Assembly (NCBI GenBank): GCA_036346405.1
Contig: CM070550.1
Span: 15,906,115-15,970,114, forward strand
DNA: 64,000 nt
Reading direction: 5' to 3'
From: Phyllostachys edulis
Lineage: Eukaryota > Streptophyta > Magnoliopsida > Poales > Poaceae
Shown piece after piece: positions 22,838-35,090 of the stretch (positions are counted from its first letter, which is position 1; every line of letters starts with the position of its first letter). Made by a program: the position numbers and the translations under genes. Under the pieces are notes generated by a model, which was not told where the DNA came from, did not search any database, and saw nothing but the letters and a program-made list of their open reading frames with translations.

Positions 22838-24692
22838 AAAGTTCCCGTGGACTCAGTTCACGTGGACCGTGTCTATGACACGTGGGGTCCGCATGTCAGG
22901 GAATTATTTTAATTCCTTAATCCCGAAAATCTCAGGGCTGACGTTAGCCTTGCGCAATAAATGGATTTTCCTTCAGAAATTTAATTCGGGAAATTCATTT
23001 AAATTACACATTTAGGTTTAAACTTGTAAAATTCATAACTTTTGCATCCAACCTCCAAATTGGGTGATTCAAATTGCTAAAATTTTAGAAAATTATTATC
23101 TAGCTAAATAAAATAAAATTATTCTATTTGGAGTTAGCTTGTTTTGTATTTTTGAATTTATTTGAATTTGTCGTACTTTCGCGTATAGACTTTGACGATT
23201 CCGGAGAGGTAGATCCTTCAGAGGGTTTAGAATTTCAAGACTTCAACGAAGGCAAGTTACATTCTTGATCATCTTGATCCCAATATTTCAAAGTTAAGTA
23301 ATTCTGTTTTTAAAGTTATTATTGCATGCATATTTTTATTCAAGTTATTTTAAATTCCTGTTCTAATTCTTAATTATGCCAATTCCTTCGTATAGCCAAT
23401 ATTGATGTTTGGAATGCCATGCCCTTGTCACCTTAGTAAAATAATTAAGATAATTATGCTTAGTCATTGCTTAGACCAAAAGATGATTTGGGGAATTTTG
23501 CCAAAATACAAAATTGTTTTGAAAATGAATCTATGGTATTGCTTTTACCATGGATGTTTGGAAAATGTTTTGCCAAAGAAAAATAAATGAAATTGGTTTA
23601 GACTTGGGTGAATTGATTGTCGGTGGGTGCAAGTTCATGCACTGCTCAATGCAAATAATGGTTGAGACCTGTGGTTTGTTTTGGAAGTCGCCTACCATGT
23701 AAGGACCGGTCTCATGTCATGGATGTTAAGCCAAACTCGCACCACCACAAGTCCGAATGGGACTAACTTGGCCAAATAAGCTATATTATTTCACCATGTT
23801 TATGTCTTGGAAAGATGTGGAGTCGTGAAGACTTATTGATGATACCCACATGGCGCAAGAGGGGTAGTCATTTGTGCGAAGCCTTTGATTACTGAAACCT
23901 TAGCGCATAATTATGTTGAAATAATGTAGGGTAAAGGCCTCGTGATAGTCGCTTAGTCGCACGCCTACTAAGCGTGTATTGGCCGATATAATAAGCAAAC
24001 TATCTCTTGTGGGTAAAGCCGTACCAACTCGCAGAGTATTAATCTATTCAATAGTCAGTGTCCACAAATATGGACATGCTTAATGCCACTCCGAAGTTAG
24101 TCTCTGGTTTTGTTTGAAAAGACTTTATCACCGGTTTATGTAAATGGGTTTGGGCGTAAGCCCGGTGTAAGGGGGTAGTCCTTCACCATTTGTGTATGGA
24201 AGTTTATCCTACACTTGACATTGATAAATCAAAATATGTTTTTGATCTTAATTAATTTAAAAATTGCCTTGGAAATTACTAGGAGTATTTAAACGAAAAA
24301 TGTGTCTTATGCAAATAAACCATGCCAATATCCTTTGTTTACTTTATGCATGCATTCAATCACATTTTACTTGTAACTTGCAAGCACAGTAGTAGTGTTT
24401 AATCTTGTCAATAATCTTTATTCAGAGAGGACCTCTATCAAGACGGTGAGGACATCGATGTTAGGCCACGCCCCCAGATTTATTTCTGTGGCTAATCGTT
24501 GGGTCTACTACTACCGCTTTATTTCATTGTGTTTTACTTTATTTGGCCTCGTGCCCTTTGTAATAAACTCAATAATTATTAATAAAGTGCGTGATATGTT
24601 TTGATTATCACTTTTGTTGACCTGTACACTAGAAATCCTGGACTAGTGTATGAATACAGAGAATTCGGGATCCTTCGCTCCCGGGTTCGACA
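22838..24692 (+). repeat. Truncated 5' LTR of the gypsy element
   Basis: Aligns with 31408-33273 of the 3' LTR, from CCCGTGGACTCAG to the end CCGGGTTCGACA. The first 1.25 kb, including the TATA box at 30871 of the other LTR, is missing. By eye there are about a dozen substitutions in the first 700 aligned bases, and many one-base indels afterwards. Confidence 0.9.
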
Positions 24693-24696
24693 AAAG

Positions 24697-24709
24697 TGGT
24701 ATCAGAGCC
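24697..24709 (+). other. Primer-binding site (initiator Met tRNA type)
   Basis: TGGTATCAGAGCC, four bases after the LTR end. It is the usual plant gypsy and copia primer site complementary to the 3' end of the initiator methionine tRNA. Confidence 0.92.
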
Positions 24710-24916
24710 ATATCGACTGTAGGTCGTGGCCTTAGAAAATGCCTTAAGGACTTATTTTCAAAAACTAAAAATATTTTGAGTCTATCCAAGAGTCTTCTCA
24801 ACCCTTCTCTTTAAAATGGTTACTAACTCATCTCCTCCTCTAAAATTGTAGATGGCTCAAAAACCAACCCGGGTTTCCCACTAATTTTACCGACATTGGG
24901 TGCACTTCTTTGGAAG

Positions 24917-25429
24917 ATGATGCAACATCTGGACTATAACGAAAGACCAATCTATCAAGGGTACCAGTATAAAGTGGGAAGCCAATATCGCTGGAGAGTT
25001 GAAGTGATCCTCTACGCCAACCTCAACCCAAACACGGATTTCCATATCATCGACGCCCCAATAAGGCGCGGCATCTTCGCTGAAGGCATTCAAGACGCAG
25101 CCAGAGAAGCCACAAGACGCCTCCGCTACACTTATAACAATCGATTCCATAGCTCCGAGTTTCACTACCATCCAATGCACGTACCGACCTGGCTGGACAG
25201 CACCTTTTGCCCAGCCGAGGAAGAGGACTCTCCTGAGCTTACGCATCAGGTGAACCTATCCAAGGCAATGGACTATGCCTATGGAAACACTTTAGATGAC
25301 CTGCGCACCGCTCAAGACAGTCTACAAGATGCAGAAGAAAGGCTGAAAGATGTGGAAGAAGAGCTAGCTCGCTACAAGGCCGACGAGGGTAGCTCTAGTG
25401 AGCAGGATTATACCCCAATTACCCCCTAG
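24917..25429 (+). CDS. Extra ORF upstream of gag (ORF0-like) in the gypsy element
   Basis: An open frame of 170 codons lies between the primer-binding site and gag. The first ATG in frame is at 24917. An ATG at 24852 with a good leader (MAQKPTRVSH) is in another frame and closes at once, so the true start may have been lost to an indel. The middle is rich in Arg, Tyr and His. The C-terminal 45 residues (from TLDDLRTAQDSLQDAEERLK onward) have a clear heptad pattern and form a likely coiled coil, followed by an acidic, serine-rich tail. I recognise no enzyme motif. Some plant gypsy elements carry such an ORF in this place; its role is not known to me. Confidence 0.6.
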   Translation: MMQHLDYNERPIYQGYQYKVGSQYRWRVEVILYANLNPNTDFHIIDAPIRRGIFAEGIQDAAREATRRLRYTYNNRFHSSEFHYHPMHVPTWLDSTFCPAEEEDSPELTHQVNLSKAMDYAYGNTLDDLRTAQDSLQDAEERLKDVEEELARYKADEGSSSEQDYTPITP

Positions 25430-25639
25430 TTGTTTCCCATAGTGTAATCGTTAGATGCGAATTATGAGCTATCGTTACCCTTGTGATAGCCATAATCAAG
25501 GAATAAAATAAAATAATAAAAGAACTATTTTAGAAAATCTTGGCTCTTTGTCTTGTGTTTGTTCTTGGGCTATTTAGATTTACCCCTTTAGAGCTTTCTT
25601 TCTATCTCCCTCTTCTAAAGTCTTTGGAAGATCCAGCAG

Positions 25640-28600
25640 ATGGTGACCACCCGTGCATCGGCGAGTGGCGAAGGCTCAAGGCGAGGAAACGAGAACGCGG
25701 ATTATCGTGAAAATCCCGCCCAAAGAACCACCACCTCCACCGACTGAAGAGCCTGATTGGCGCCAGATGATGGCCCACCAGACGCATATGATGGGTTTGC
25801 TGGCCCAGTCACTCAGCAGTGTTCAGAACATACAAGCCGCAACCCACGCTCCACCTCCACCTCCACCCCCACCTCTGCAGAGGTTGACGATGTCGGAGTT
25901 CATGAGGATGCGTCCTCCGACGTTCTCAAGCAGTACTGAACCTATGGACGTCGACGATTGGCTCCGTGCCATTGGGAAGAAGTTGGATATTACTCAGTGC
26001 TCGGATCGCGAGAGGGTACTTTTTGCCGCTCACCAACTCAGCGGTCCCGCTTCGGAGTGGTGGGACAACCTCTGCATCACCCATGCCAACCCTCAAGCTA
26101 TCACTTGGGGAGAGTTTGTGCGAGCCTTCCGTCATGCTCACATTCCCGCAGGGATGATGACATTGAAAAAGAAGGAATTCAACGCGCTTCGCCAAGGCAA
26201 CCGCTCGGTGAGCGAGTACCTGCATAAGTTCAACCAGCTTGCTCGCTACGCCCCGCAAGACGTAGCCAAAGATGAAGACAGACAAGAAAAGTTCATGGAA
26301 GGACTGAATGATGAGATATCTGTCCAACTGATTTCTCAGGACTTCACTAACTTCCAACAGTTGGTGGACAAAGCAATTCGCCAGGAAGGCAAACATATAG
26401 AGATGGAGAACCGCAAGTGGAGGATGGCCGCTCAGAAGTTCAACTCCGGAGGGCAACCCAAACCTCGCCTCGCTCAACCTCAGCCCCCGCAGCGTGGGAG
26501 GTTTCAGTCTTCCACATCCAGAACTCCAGCACCAGTGCAGCACGCCAACACTTCCAGCATCCACAACTCGTCTGCAGGAGGCCCAAATCAGAAGAACTAT
26601 TCAGAGATTACTTGCTATCACTGTCAGGAGAAGGGACACTTCGCCAATAGGTGTCCTAAGAAGCCACTCTCACCGCCCTAAACCCGAGTCCAAGCTCTCG
26701 CAAAACCCGCCGCCACGAAGACAAATCAGTTTGTGAAGGGCAGAGTTAACCACATCACCGCCGAGGAAGCTCAGTCTGCACTGGATGTCGTCCTTGGTAC
26801 GTTCCTTGTAAATTCAGTACCAGCGTCAGTTCTGTTTGATTCCGGAGCGACACATTCATTTGTTTCCAATAAATTTGTGGGAAAATATGGGTTGCCTATC
26901 TCTTCTTTAGTTAACCCTATAATAATCCACTCCCCGGGCTCAGAAATGTGAACCAGTTCTCTATGCCCAAACCTTACCCTTGAAATATCCGAAGTATCTT
27001 TTCTAGCGGACTTGATAGTCCTGCAATCTCAAGGTCTGGATGTGATCCTTGGAATGGACTGGCTAGCCAAGAATCAGGGACAGATAGACTGTGCTAATAG
27101 GTCTATCACCCTCACCAATGAACAAGGAGAATCAGTAGAATTCAGACCCAAGTCATCAACCGGAGGAAGTTCCATCCTGACCAGCTTGAAGAAAATAAAA
27201 CTTGAAGACATACCAGTTGTGCAAGAATACCCAGATGTTTTTCCTGAAGAACTACCTGGCATGCCATCGGATAGGGACGTAATGTTCTTAATTGACTTAG
27301 TCCCAGGGACCGCCCCAATCTCAAAGCGACCCTACAGAATGCCGGCCAATGAGCTAGCAGAGCTGAAGAAACAAATTGAAGAACTAAGGAGCAAAGGTTA
27401 TATCCGACCAAGTTCATCACCTTGGGGAGCACCCGTACTATTTGTCAAGAAGAAGGACAATAGTATGAGAATGTGTGTGGATTATAGATTGCTCAATGAG
27501 GTGACGATCAAGAATAAGTACCCGCTACCCAGGATTGATGATCTGTTCGATCAGTTGAAGGGCGCAAGCATCTTCTCGAAGATTGATCTACGATCAGGCT
27601 ACCATCAACTGAAGATCAGGCCAGAAGATATTCCGAAGACTGCCTTCACAACCAGATATGGATTGTATGAATTTACAGTAATGTCATTCGGTTTGACAAA
27701 CGCCCCTGCTTACTTCATGAATATGATGAACAAAGTGTTCATGGAATTCTTGGATAAGTTTGTGGTTGTTTTCATCGATGACATTCTCATCTATTCAAAA
27801 GACGAAGAAGAACACGAGAAACACCTAAGAATAATTTTGGAGAAACTCAGAGAGCACCAGCTTTACGCCAAATTCAGCAAGAGCGAATTCTGGCTAAAGC
27901 AAGTGGCCTTCCTTGGTCATATCGTATCAGCAGGAGGAGTTGCCGTAGATCCAGCCAAGGTGGAAGCCGTTATGGATTGGAAGCAACCAAAGTCTTTCAC
28001 AGAAGTAAGGAGTTTCCTCGGACTAGCCGGATATTACCGCAGGTTCATTGAAGGATTCTCCAAGACTGCAAGACCCATGACACAACTTCTAAAGAAGGAG
28101 AAGAAGTTTGAGTGGACAGATGCTTGCGAAAAGAGTTTCCAAGAACTGAAGAAGAGTTTAGTTTCTGCACCTGTGCTAGTATTGCCAGATATTCATAAAG
28201 ACTTTGAAATCTTCTGCGACGCGTCTCGGCAAGGTCTTGGATGTGTCCTGATGCAGGAAGGCAAAGTTGTGGCTTATGCATCCCGTCAGTTGAGGCCTCA
28301 CGAAGGAAATTACCCAACTCATGATCTCGAGTTAGCAGCAATTGTGCATGAGATCTGGCAGCATTACCTCATTGGTAACCGCTGTGAGATTTTCATGGAT
28401 CATAAGAGTCTGAAATACATCTTCACCCAGTCAGAACTCAACCTCCGACAAAGAAGATGGTTAGAGTTGATAAAGGATTACGACCTCGGAATCCATTTTT
28501 TACGACCTCGGGATCTATTATCATCCTGGCAAAGCAAATGTGGTTGCAGATGCCCTGAGCAGAAAGGCGTATTGCAACACCATTTTGGTTCAGCAAAATT

Positions 28601-30123
28601 AGCCAGAATTGTACGAAGAACTGAAGCACCTAAACCTGGAGATTGTCAATCAAGGGTGTGTCAATGCCTTGGAGGTGCAACCCACCCTTCAGAGTCAAAT
28701 CAAGGAAAAGCAGTCGGAAGATGAAGACATCAAAGAAATCAAGAAGAATATGAGAAGAGGCAAAGCCCCAGGGTTCTCTGAAGATGAGCAAGGAACAGTG
28801 TGGTTTGAAAACCGCATCTGTGTACCTGACCAGCAAGAATTAAAACAGTCGATTCTGAAAGAAGCTCATGAATTGTCTTATTCCATTCATCCCGGAAGTA
28901 CCAAAATGTACCAGAATCTGAAGGAGAAATATTGGTGGGTCAGCATGAAGCGAGAAATCGCCGAGTTTGTCACTCGCTGTGATGTGTGTCAGCGAGTCAA
29001 GGCAGAACACTAAAAACCCGCTGGCTTGTTGCAACCATTACCAATTCCCGAATGGAAGTGGGAGGAAGTTGGTATGTATTTCATCACCAGACTTCCTAGG
29101 ACCCAATCAGGATGTGATTCCATCTAGGTGATAATTGACCGGTTAACTAAAGTGGCTCACTTTATTCCAGTCAAGACCACCTACAGGAGCAGCCAGCTAG
29201 CGGAATTGTATATGGACAAGATTGTCTGTCTACACGGAGTACCCAAGAAGATCGTGTCCGATAGAGGCTCTCGGTTCACATCAAGATTCTGGCAGAGTCT
29301 GCACGAAGCTTTGGGAACAAGACTCAACTTCAGTACCATTTATCACCCGCAAACAGATGGCCAGACTAAACGTGTCAACCAAGTTCTTGAAGACATGCTT
29401 CGAGCCTGTGCCTTAGATTATGGAAAAAGCTGGGACAAGAATTTGCCCTATGCAGAATTCTCGTACAACAATAGTTACCAAGCCAGTCTACATATGTCTC
29501 CATTTGAAGCTTTGTATGGCAGAAAATGCAGAACTCCGCTCCTTTAGGATGAAGTAGGAGAGCATCAATTCTTTGGACCAGAGTTGATCAAAGAAGCTGA
29601 AAGCAAGGTTAAAGCAATAAGAGAACATTTGAAAGTGGCTCAATCTCGACAGAAGAGTTATGCTGATAACTGTCGAAGAGAATTAACCTTTGAAATGGGA
29701 GACTTTGTTTACCTCAGAGTTACTCCACTCCGAGGAGTAAGAAGGTTCCGGACCAAAGGAAAGCTTGCACCCAGATTTGTGGGACCTTACAAAATTTTGG
29801 CAAAAAGAGGTGATGTAGCTTATCAGTTAGAACTGCCAACCTCCTTGTCTGCGGTACACAATATCATTCATGTGTCCCAGCTAAAGAAGTGCCTTCGAGT
29901 GCCAGAAGACCAGACCCGTTTGGAGAGCATTGATCTCCAAGAAGACCTTACTTATGTAGAATAGCCAATCAAAATTCTAGACGTCATAGAGCGTGTTACC
30001 AGGAGCAAAATCATCCGTTCATATAAAGTCCAGTGGAGCCACCATCCAGAAAGTGAAGTCACCTGGGAGCGGGAGGAAGATCTTAAAGCAGAGTATCCCC
30101 ACCATTTTGCTGACGAAGTCTGA
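25640..30123 (+). pseudogene. gag-pol polyprotein of the gypsy element, inactivated
   Basis: Domain order is gag (WWDNL and GEFVRAFR motifs, zinc knuckle CX2CX4HX4C at 26613-26654), protease (DSGATHS, Asp codon 26838), reverse transcriptase (FIDD at 27771-27782), RNase H (DASRQGLG near 28218), integrase zinc finger (28866-28995), integrase core and chromodomain (29965-30110, KVQWSHHPESEVTWE). The ATG at 25640 (MVTTRAS) is one frame off from the body. In-frame stops are TAA 26679, TGA 26949, TAA 29011, TAG 29125, TAG 29545 and TAG 29962; each is explained by one C-to-T or G-to-A change. A 22-bp tandem duplication at 28480-28523 shifts the frame at the end of RNase H. The first integrase Asp is Tyr (29077-29079) and the catalytic Glu is Lys (29368-29370). 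Confidence 0.93.
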
Positions 30124-30146
30124 ATCTCGGGGTCGAGATTCCCTTT

Positions 30147-30158
30147 AAGGGGGATAGG
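30147..30158 (+). other. Polypurine tract of the gypsy element
   Basis: AAGGGGGATAGG two bases before the 3' LTR start at 30161; expected site of plus-strand DNA priming. Confidence 0.85.
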
Positions 30159-30160
30159 TT

Positions 30161-33100
30161 TGTAACAGCCCAAAATTTCCAAATTCAGAGAAAATTAAAA
30201 CCTAATTATTTTTGTGAATTTTCTGAAGTTTTAAAAGCTTTTCCCTAATTATTTGAAAGCTAAAACAAAATTAATCGCAAAAACTATTACCAAGTTCAAG
30301 TTGGACTTATTTTATTTAAATCCAAAATGCCTTTGAGAATTTCTGTGAATTTTCTCATCATTTTTGGATTTATTTTACTATTTTATAAAACTTAATCGAA
30401 TTATCTGAATTAAATCAATTGGAAAATCAATAGAAATTCGCCAATGTTGTTTGGGCGAATTCGCTCAAATTTACCTCTCAAGACGATAAAGACACGCCCA
30501 GCGCCCAACTCTCCCGCGCCCTCATTTCGTCGCGACCGTCGGATTACAATCCGACGGCTAACGCTCACCCCCCTTTTCTTCTTTGCTGTGACCACCATGT
30601 GGGACCGCCGCTATAGGGTCATCCTCTTCTTTCCTTTCTTCCTCGCTGCCCCTTCCTTTCTTAGCCGCCAGATGCGCCATGGATGTGCTTGAAAGCTTCC
30701 ACGCCAAGAAAACCTTCATCAAATCGCTGATTTCAGACGCTGCTCAAATCGCCGGCAATCCCTTTTGATTCCACCTCTCACTTTCCCTCTCCACCTTGAT
30801 TCCTCAATCTTCACCGGAGATGCCGTGCGGACCTTCATGTGCCTCAAGCCGCTCCGCCCCTCCCCGGCCCTATAAATGGGAGCCCTGGGTGCGCCTTCCT
30901 CCCCACACCACAACGCTGCCACCCACAGCTCTCCTCCTCCCCCGTAGCACCCAAATTTCGAAGCTCTTCGCCGGCGGTGAACCTTCGGGTTTTCGCCGAT
31001 TCCTCCGCCTCGCGCCGCCTCGCCTCGACTCCACCACCATCAAGATCGCCAAAGACCGCTGGCTCGTGTGCTCATCCACTTGTCCCGAAGACCCCCGGAG
31101 CTCCTTCCTCGTCGACGACCCGCACCGCCGCCGCCAAACCTCACTGCCGACGACCAAAACGTCCCTGCTCGCCGCCGCAAGGTAGCGATCGTCGAGTCCC
31201 CGCAGACGCCTCTCTTTTTAGTACCACTCACGCCGCCGTGGGCGCCAGAAGCGCCGACGAGGTCCTCATCGGAGCACCGCCGCTCTCGAGCTTGCGTGGC
31301 ATGGCCACGTCAGTGCCACCTGAGCGCCACGCCAGCACCGAGTCCAACATGGCCGCCTGCGTGGCGCCACATCACCCCGCACCGCCACCTCTGCGTAGCC
31401 CCTTAGCCAAAAGGTCCCGTGGACTCAGTTCACGTGGACCGTGTCTATGACACGTGGGGTCCGCATGTCGTGAATTATTTTAATTCCTTAATCCCGAAAA
31501 TCTCGTGGTCAAGGCCACCTTGCGCAATAAATGGATTTTCCTTCAGAAATTTAATTCGGGAAATTCATTTAAATTACACATTTAGGTTTAAACTTGTAAA
31601 ATTCATAACTTTTGCATCCAACCTCCAAATTGGGTGATTCAAATTGCTAAAATTTTAGAAAATTATTATCTAGCTAAATAAAATAAAATTATTCTATTTG
31701 GAGTTAGTTTGTTTTGTCTTTTTGAATTTATTTGAATTTGTCGTACTTTCGCGTATAGACTTTGATGATTCCGAAGAGGTAGATCCTTCAGAGGGTTTAG
31801 AATTTCAAGACTTCAACGAAGGCAAGTTACATTCTTGACCATCTTGATCCCAGTATTTCAAAGTTAATTAATTATGTTTTTAAAGTTATTATTGCATGCA
31901 TATTTTTATTCAAGTTATTTTAAATTCCTGTTCTAATTCTTAATTATGCCAATTCCTTCGTATAGCCAATATTGATGTTTGGAATGCCATGCTCTTGTCA
32001 CCTTAGTAAAATAATTAAGATAATTATACTTAGTCATTGCTTAGACCAAAAGATGATTTGGGGAATTTTGCCAAAATACAAAATTGTTTTGAAAATGAAT
32101 CTATGGTATTGCTTTTACCATGGATGTTTGGAAAATGTTTTGCCAAAGAAAAATAAATGAAATTGGTTTAGACTTGGGTGAATTGATTGTTTGGTGGGTG
32201 CAAGTTCATGCACTGACTCAATGCAAATAATGGTTGAGACCTGTGGTTTGTTTTGGAAGTCGCCTACCATGTAAGGACCGGTCTCATGTCATGGATGTTA
32301 AGCCAAACTCGCACCACCACAAGTCTGGAATGGGACGAACTTGGCCAAATAAGCTATATTATTTCACCATGTTTATGTCTTGGGAAGATGTGGGAGTCGT
32401 GAAGACTTATTGATGATACCCACATGGCGAAAGAGGGGGTAGTCGTTTGGTGCGAAGCCTTCGATTACGAAACCTTAGTAGGCATAATTATGTTGAAATA
32501 ATGTAGGGTAAAGGCCTCGTGATAGTCGCTAATCGCACGCCTACTAAGCGTGTATTGGCCGATATAATAAGCAAACTATCTCTTGTGGGTAAAGTCGCAC
32601 CAACTCGCAGAGTATTAATCTATTCGAATAGCCGTGTCCATGGTCATGGACATGCTTAATGTAAGCCACCGGGTTAGTCTCGGTTTTGTTTGAAAAGACT
32701 TTATCACCGGTTTATGTAAATGGGTTTGGGCGAAGCTTGGTGTAAGGGGTAGTCCTTCACCATTTGTGTATGGAAGTTTATCCTACACTTGACATTGATA
32801 AATCAAAATATGTTTTTGATCTTAATTAATTTAAAATTGCCTTGGAAATTACCAGAGTATTTAAACGTAAAATGTTGTCTTATGCAAATAAACCCTGCCA
32901 ATATCCTTTGTTTACTTTATGCATGCATTCAATCACATTTTACGGTGTAACTTGCAAGCACGGTAGTAGTGCTTAATCTTGTCAATAATCTTTATTCAGG
33001 AGAAGACCTCTATCAAGACGGTGAGGACATCGATGCTTAGGCCACGCTCCCCAGACGATTGCCTTTGGTGAATCGTTGGGTCTACTACTACTACTTTATT

Positions 33101-33273
33101 TCTGCTCTGTTTTACTTTATTTGGCCTCAGGCCCTTTGTAATAAACTCTGAATAATTATTAATAAAGTGCGTGATATGTTTTGATTATCACTTTTGTTGA
33201 CTGTGTACACTAGAAATCCTGGACTAGTGTATGAATACAGAGAATTCGGGATCCTTCGCTCCCGGGTTCTACA
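30161..33273 (+). repeat. 3' LTR of the gypsy element (3113 bp)
   Basis: Starts TGTAACAGCCC and ends CCGGGTTCTACA. It contains a GC-rich leader-like region at 30480-31410; ORFs there are incidental. It contains a promoter (see 30871) and the conserved block TTCACGTGGACCGTGTC near 31425. The LTR body aligns with the 5' LTR from 31408 on. Confidence 0.92.
30871..30877 (+). promoter_or_regulatory. LTR TATA box
   Basis: TATAAAT in the context GGCCCTATAAATGGGAGC. The same context occurs in the related solo LTR at 45951 (GGCCCCTATAAAAGGGAGC), which supports it as the retrotransposon promoter. It is absent from the truncated 5' LTR. Confidence 0.75.
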
Positions 33274-34309
33274 AACAATCAACACCAAAATTGGAACTAA
33301 ATCAAAAAAAAAAAGGAAAAGCCACTGGGAAGCAAAAGCCACTGGGAAGCAAAAACCGGGCGAAGCGGTGCTGGCGGCCAGAGGCCACGCCGGCCGAGCC
33401 GGAGTAGGGAGGCACTCGAGCCGGAGCAACCGCGGGGAGGTGCAGGTGGGCCAAGGCCCAGGGAGGCACAAGGGGACCAGGGCCAGGCTAACGCGTCGGG
33501 GTGGAGGTGAGAGGTGGCGGCGCCATGGGGCCAGGTCGAGCCAGGGAGTTGGCTTAGGGAGGGGGTGGGCGCACCGCAAAGACAGCTGTGAGGGAGCAGC
33601 CGGGGCGGAGCGGAGCTCGCAGGCACGAGTCACTAGGGACGCGAGCGGTTGCGGCCAAGAAGGAGGCACCATGAGCCAATACTAAGCACCAGTAAGGATT
33701 GAGAATGGAGAGACTGGAGAGGCGCGGGGATGCAGTAACGACGCTTGGGGAAGAGGACGCAGTGGGGGAGGAAGAGGGAGGGACAGGCAGTGCTGGCTGA
33801 GAGGGAGATAGAGGGGGCGGTGGGGGGAGGAAGAGGGAGAGGCCAGCATGACTGGTGGAGAGGCACCGAAAGGGCAGCTGGTGAGGAAGAAAGAGGGAGC
33901 GACGGCGGCTAGGGGGAGATCTGGCGGGCGGTATGGGATGAAGAGGGAGGCATTGATGCGACTGGGGATGGAGACCGAGGGGGCGGCTGGGGATGGTGAC
34001 CGAGGGGGCGGCGTCGGAGGAAGTGGAGGAAGACGTGATGGGGGAGGAAGAGGGAGAGGCCGGCGTGACTGGTGGAGAGGCACCGAGAGGGCAGCGGGTG
34101 AGGAAGAAGGGGGGAGCGGTGGCGGCTGGGGGAGATCTAGTGGGCGGTATGGGAGGAAGAGGGAGGCGCCGACGCGGCTGGGGATGGAGACCGAGGGGGT
34201 GGCTTCGGAGGAAGTGGGGGAAGACGGAGCGAGCGGCGGCGGTTGGCGAAGGAAACTGAGCGGGCGGCGTGAGAGGAAGAGGGAGGAGCCAGGAGGCGGA
34301 GGGGGATGG
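33274..34309. repeat. Purine-rich GC block with a 217-bp tandem repeat
   Basis: The plus strand is almost entirely A and G over 1 kb. A unit starting ACTGGTGGAGAGGCACCGA occurs at 33851 and again at 34068. The reading frames through it (proline-rich on minus, glycine/arginine-rich on plus) are composition artefacts. It joins without a gap to the loop copy at 34310. Confidence 0.65.
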
Positions 34310-35090
34310 AGCTAGGGGAGGCGGCGGGGGGCGTGGAGGTGGTGGCGAAATGGGGTGGAGAGGTGGCGGGGGGCGTGGAGGCGGCAGCGAAATGGGGAGG
34401 CGTCGGCGAAATGGGGTGGAGAGCTAGGGATTTGGGAGAGGAGAGGGTTGGTACAGGGAAAAGATGGTGCAGGATTTTTTTTCACTTGGTGCGATGCCAA
34501 TTTTTTTCCCCACGAAGAACACATGGACCAAACCAATTAACTTGACGATTGTAACCGTTAGCAAAATACTTTTTTATTAAGAGTTGTATAAAAACTGTCA
34601 GCAAAATTTGAATTTTGCTGAGAGGATACTATTCCCGTGACCAAAATAGTAAACCTTGACGGCCGGTACGGACCATCAGCAAAATTGGTGGCCATCAAGT
34701 TTTCCTAGCTTTGTAGTAGTGCGGAGTTTATACAGTACCGATTTGCTACAGTATACAAACAATCTTGTCTCCCGTTCCTCGTCAGACGGCTATTGGATGT
34801 ACTGCACGTGGCACCATGCATGCATGCCTGCATATCTTCGGAAGAAGACATGCAACATGAAACTTTGCTTTTCTACTCCAGACATACAACAGCATGCAGC
34901 TCAGTCTTGTACTGCATTACATTTAATGATTTAAAGGCAAGGCAACAGTACAAGTACTTACGCCCTAGCTTGCACATTGTTTTTCTCTTAATTATTCCTT
35001 AGATACGTAGGAGTATATATATTTCGTGCGTATAAAATATATATTACGAAAGGAATCTTTGTGACAGTGTGCATGCTAGTATAATATATG
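34310..35090 (+). repeat. Second copy of the inverted-repeat loop and right arm
   Basis: 34310-34720 matches the loop 20015-20432 and 34721-35090 matches the right arm 20433-20803, same orientation. The left arm is absent, so this copy cannot form the long hairpin. Confidence 0.88.

Larger units (their letters stand above)
22838..33273 (+). mobile_element. Tekay-type gypsy retrotransposon, 5' truncated
   Basis: Order: truncated 5' LTR (22838-24692), primer-binding site, extra ORF, gag-pol with chromodomain, polypurine tract, complete 3' LTR (30161-33273). The chromodomain, the fused gag-pol and LTRs over 3 kb fit the Tekay/Del group of chromoviruses, in rice represented by RIRE3/RIRE8-like elements (recognition, not search). 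The truncated 5' LTR lacks the 1.25 kb that holds the promoter, and no target duplication can be checked. The gag-pol is heavily mutated, so the copy is inactive. Confidence 0.88.

Noticed and set aside
30796..31450. Plus-strand proline-rich ORFs of 129 and 203 codons
   Set aside because: Part of the 3' LTR leader region directly after the LTR TATA box; composition effect, not conserved in frame with the solo LTR at 45152.
33127..34315. Proline-rich minus and glycine-rich plus ORFs
   Set aside because: Produced by purine-rich tandem repeats; all frames stay open together, a sign of low complexity.
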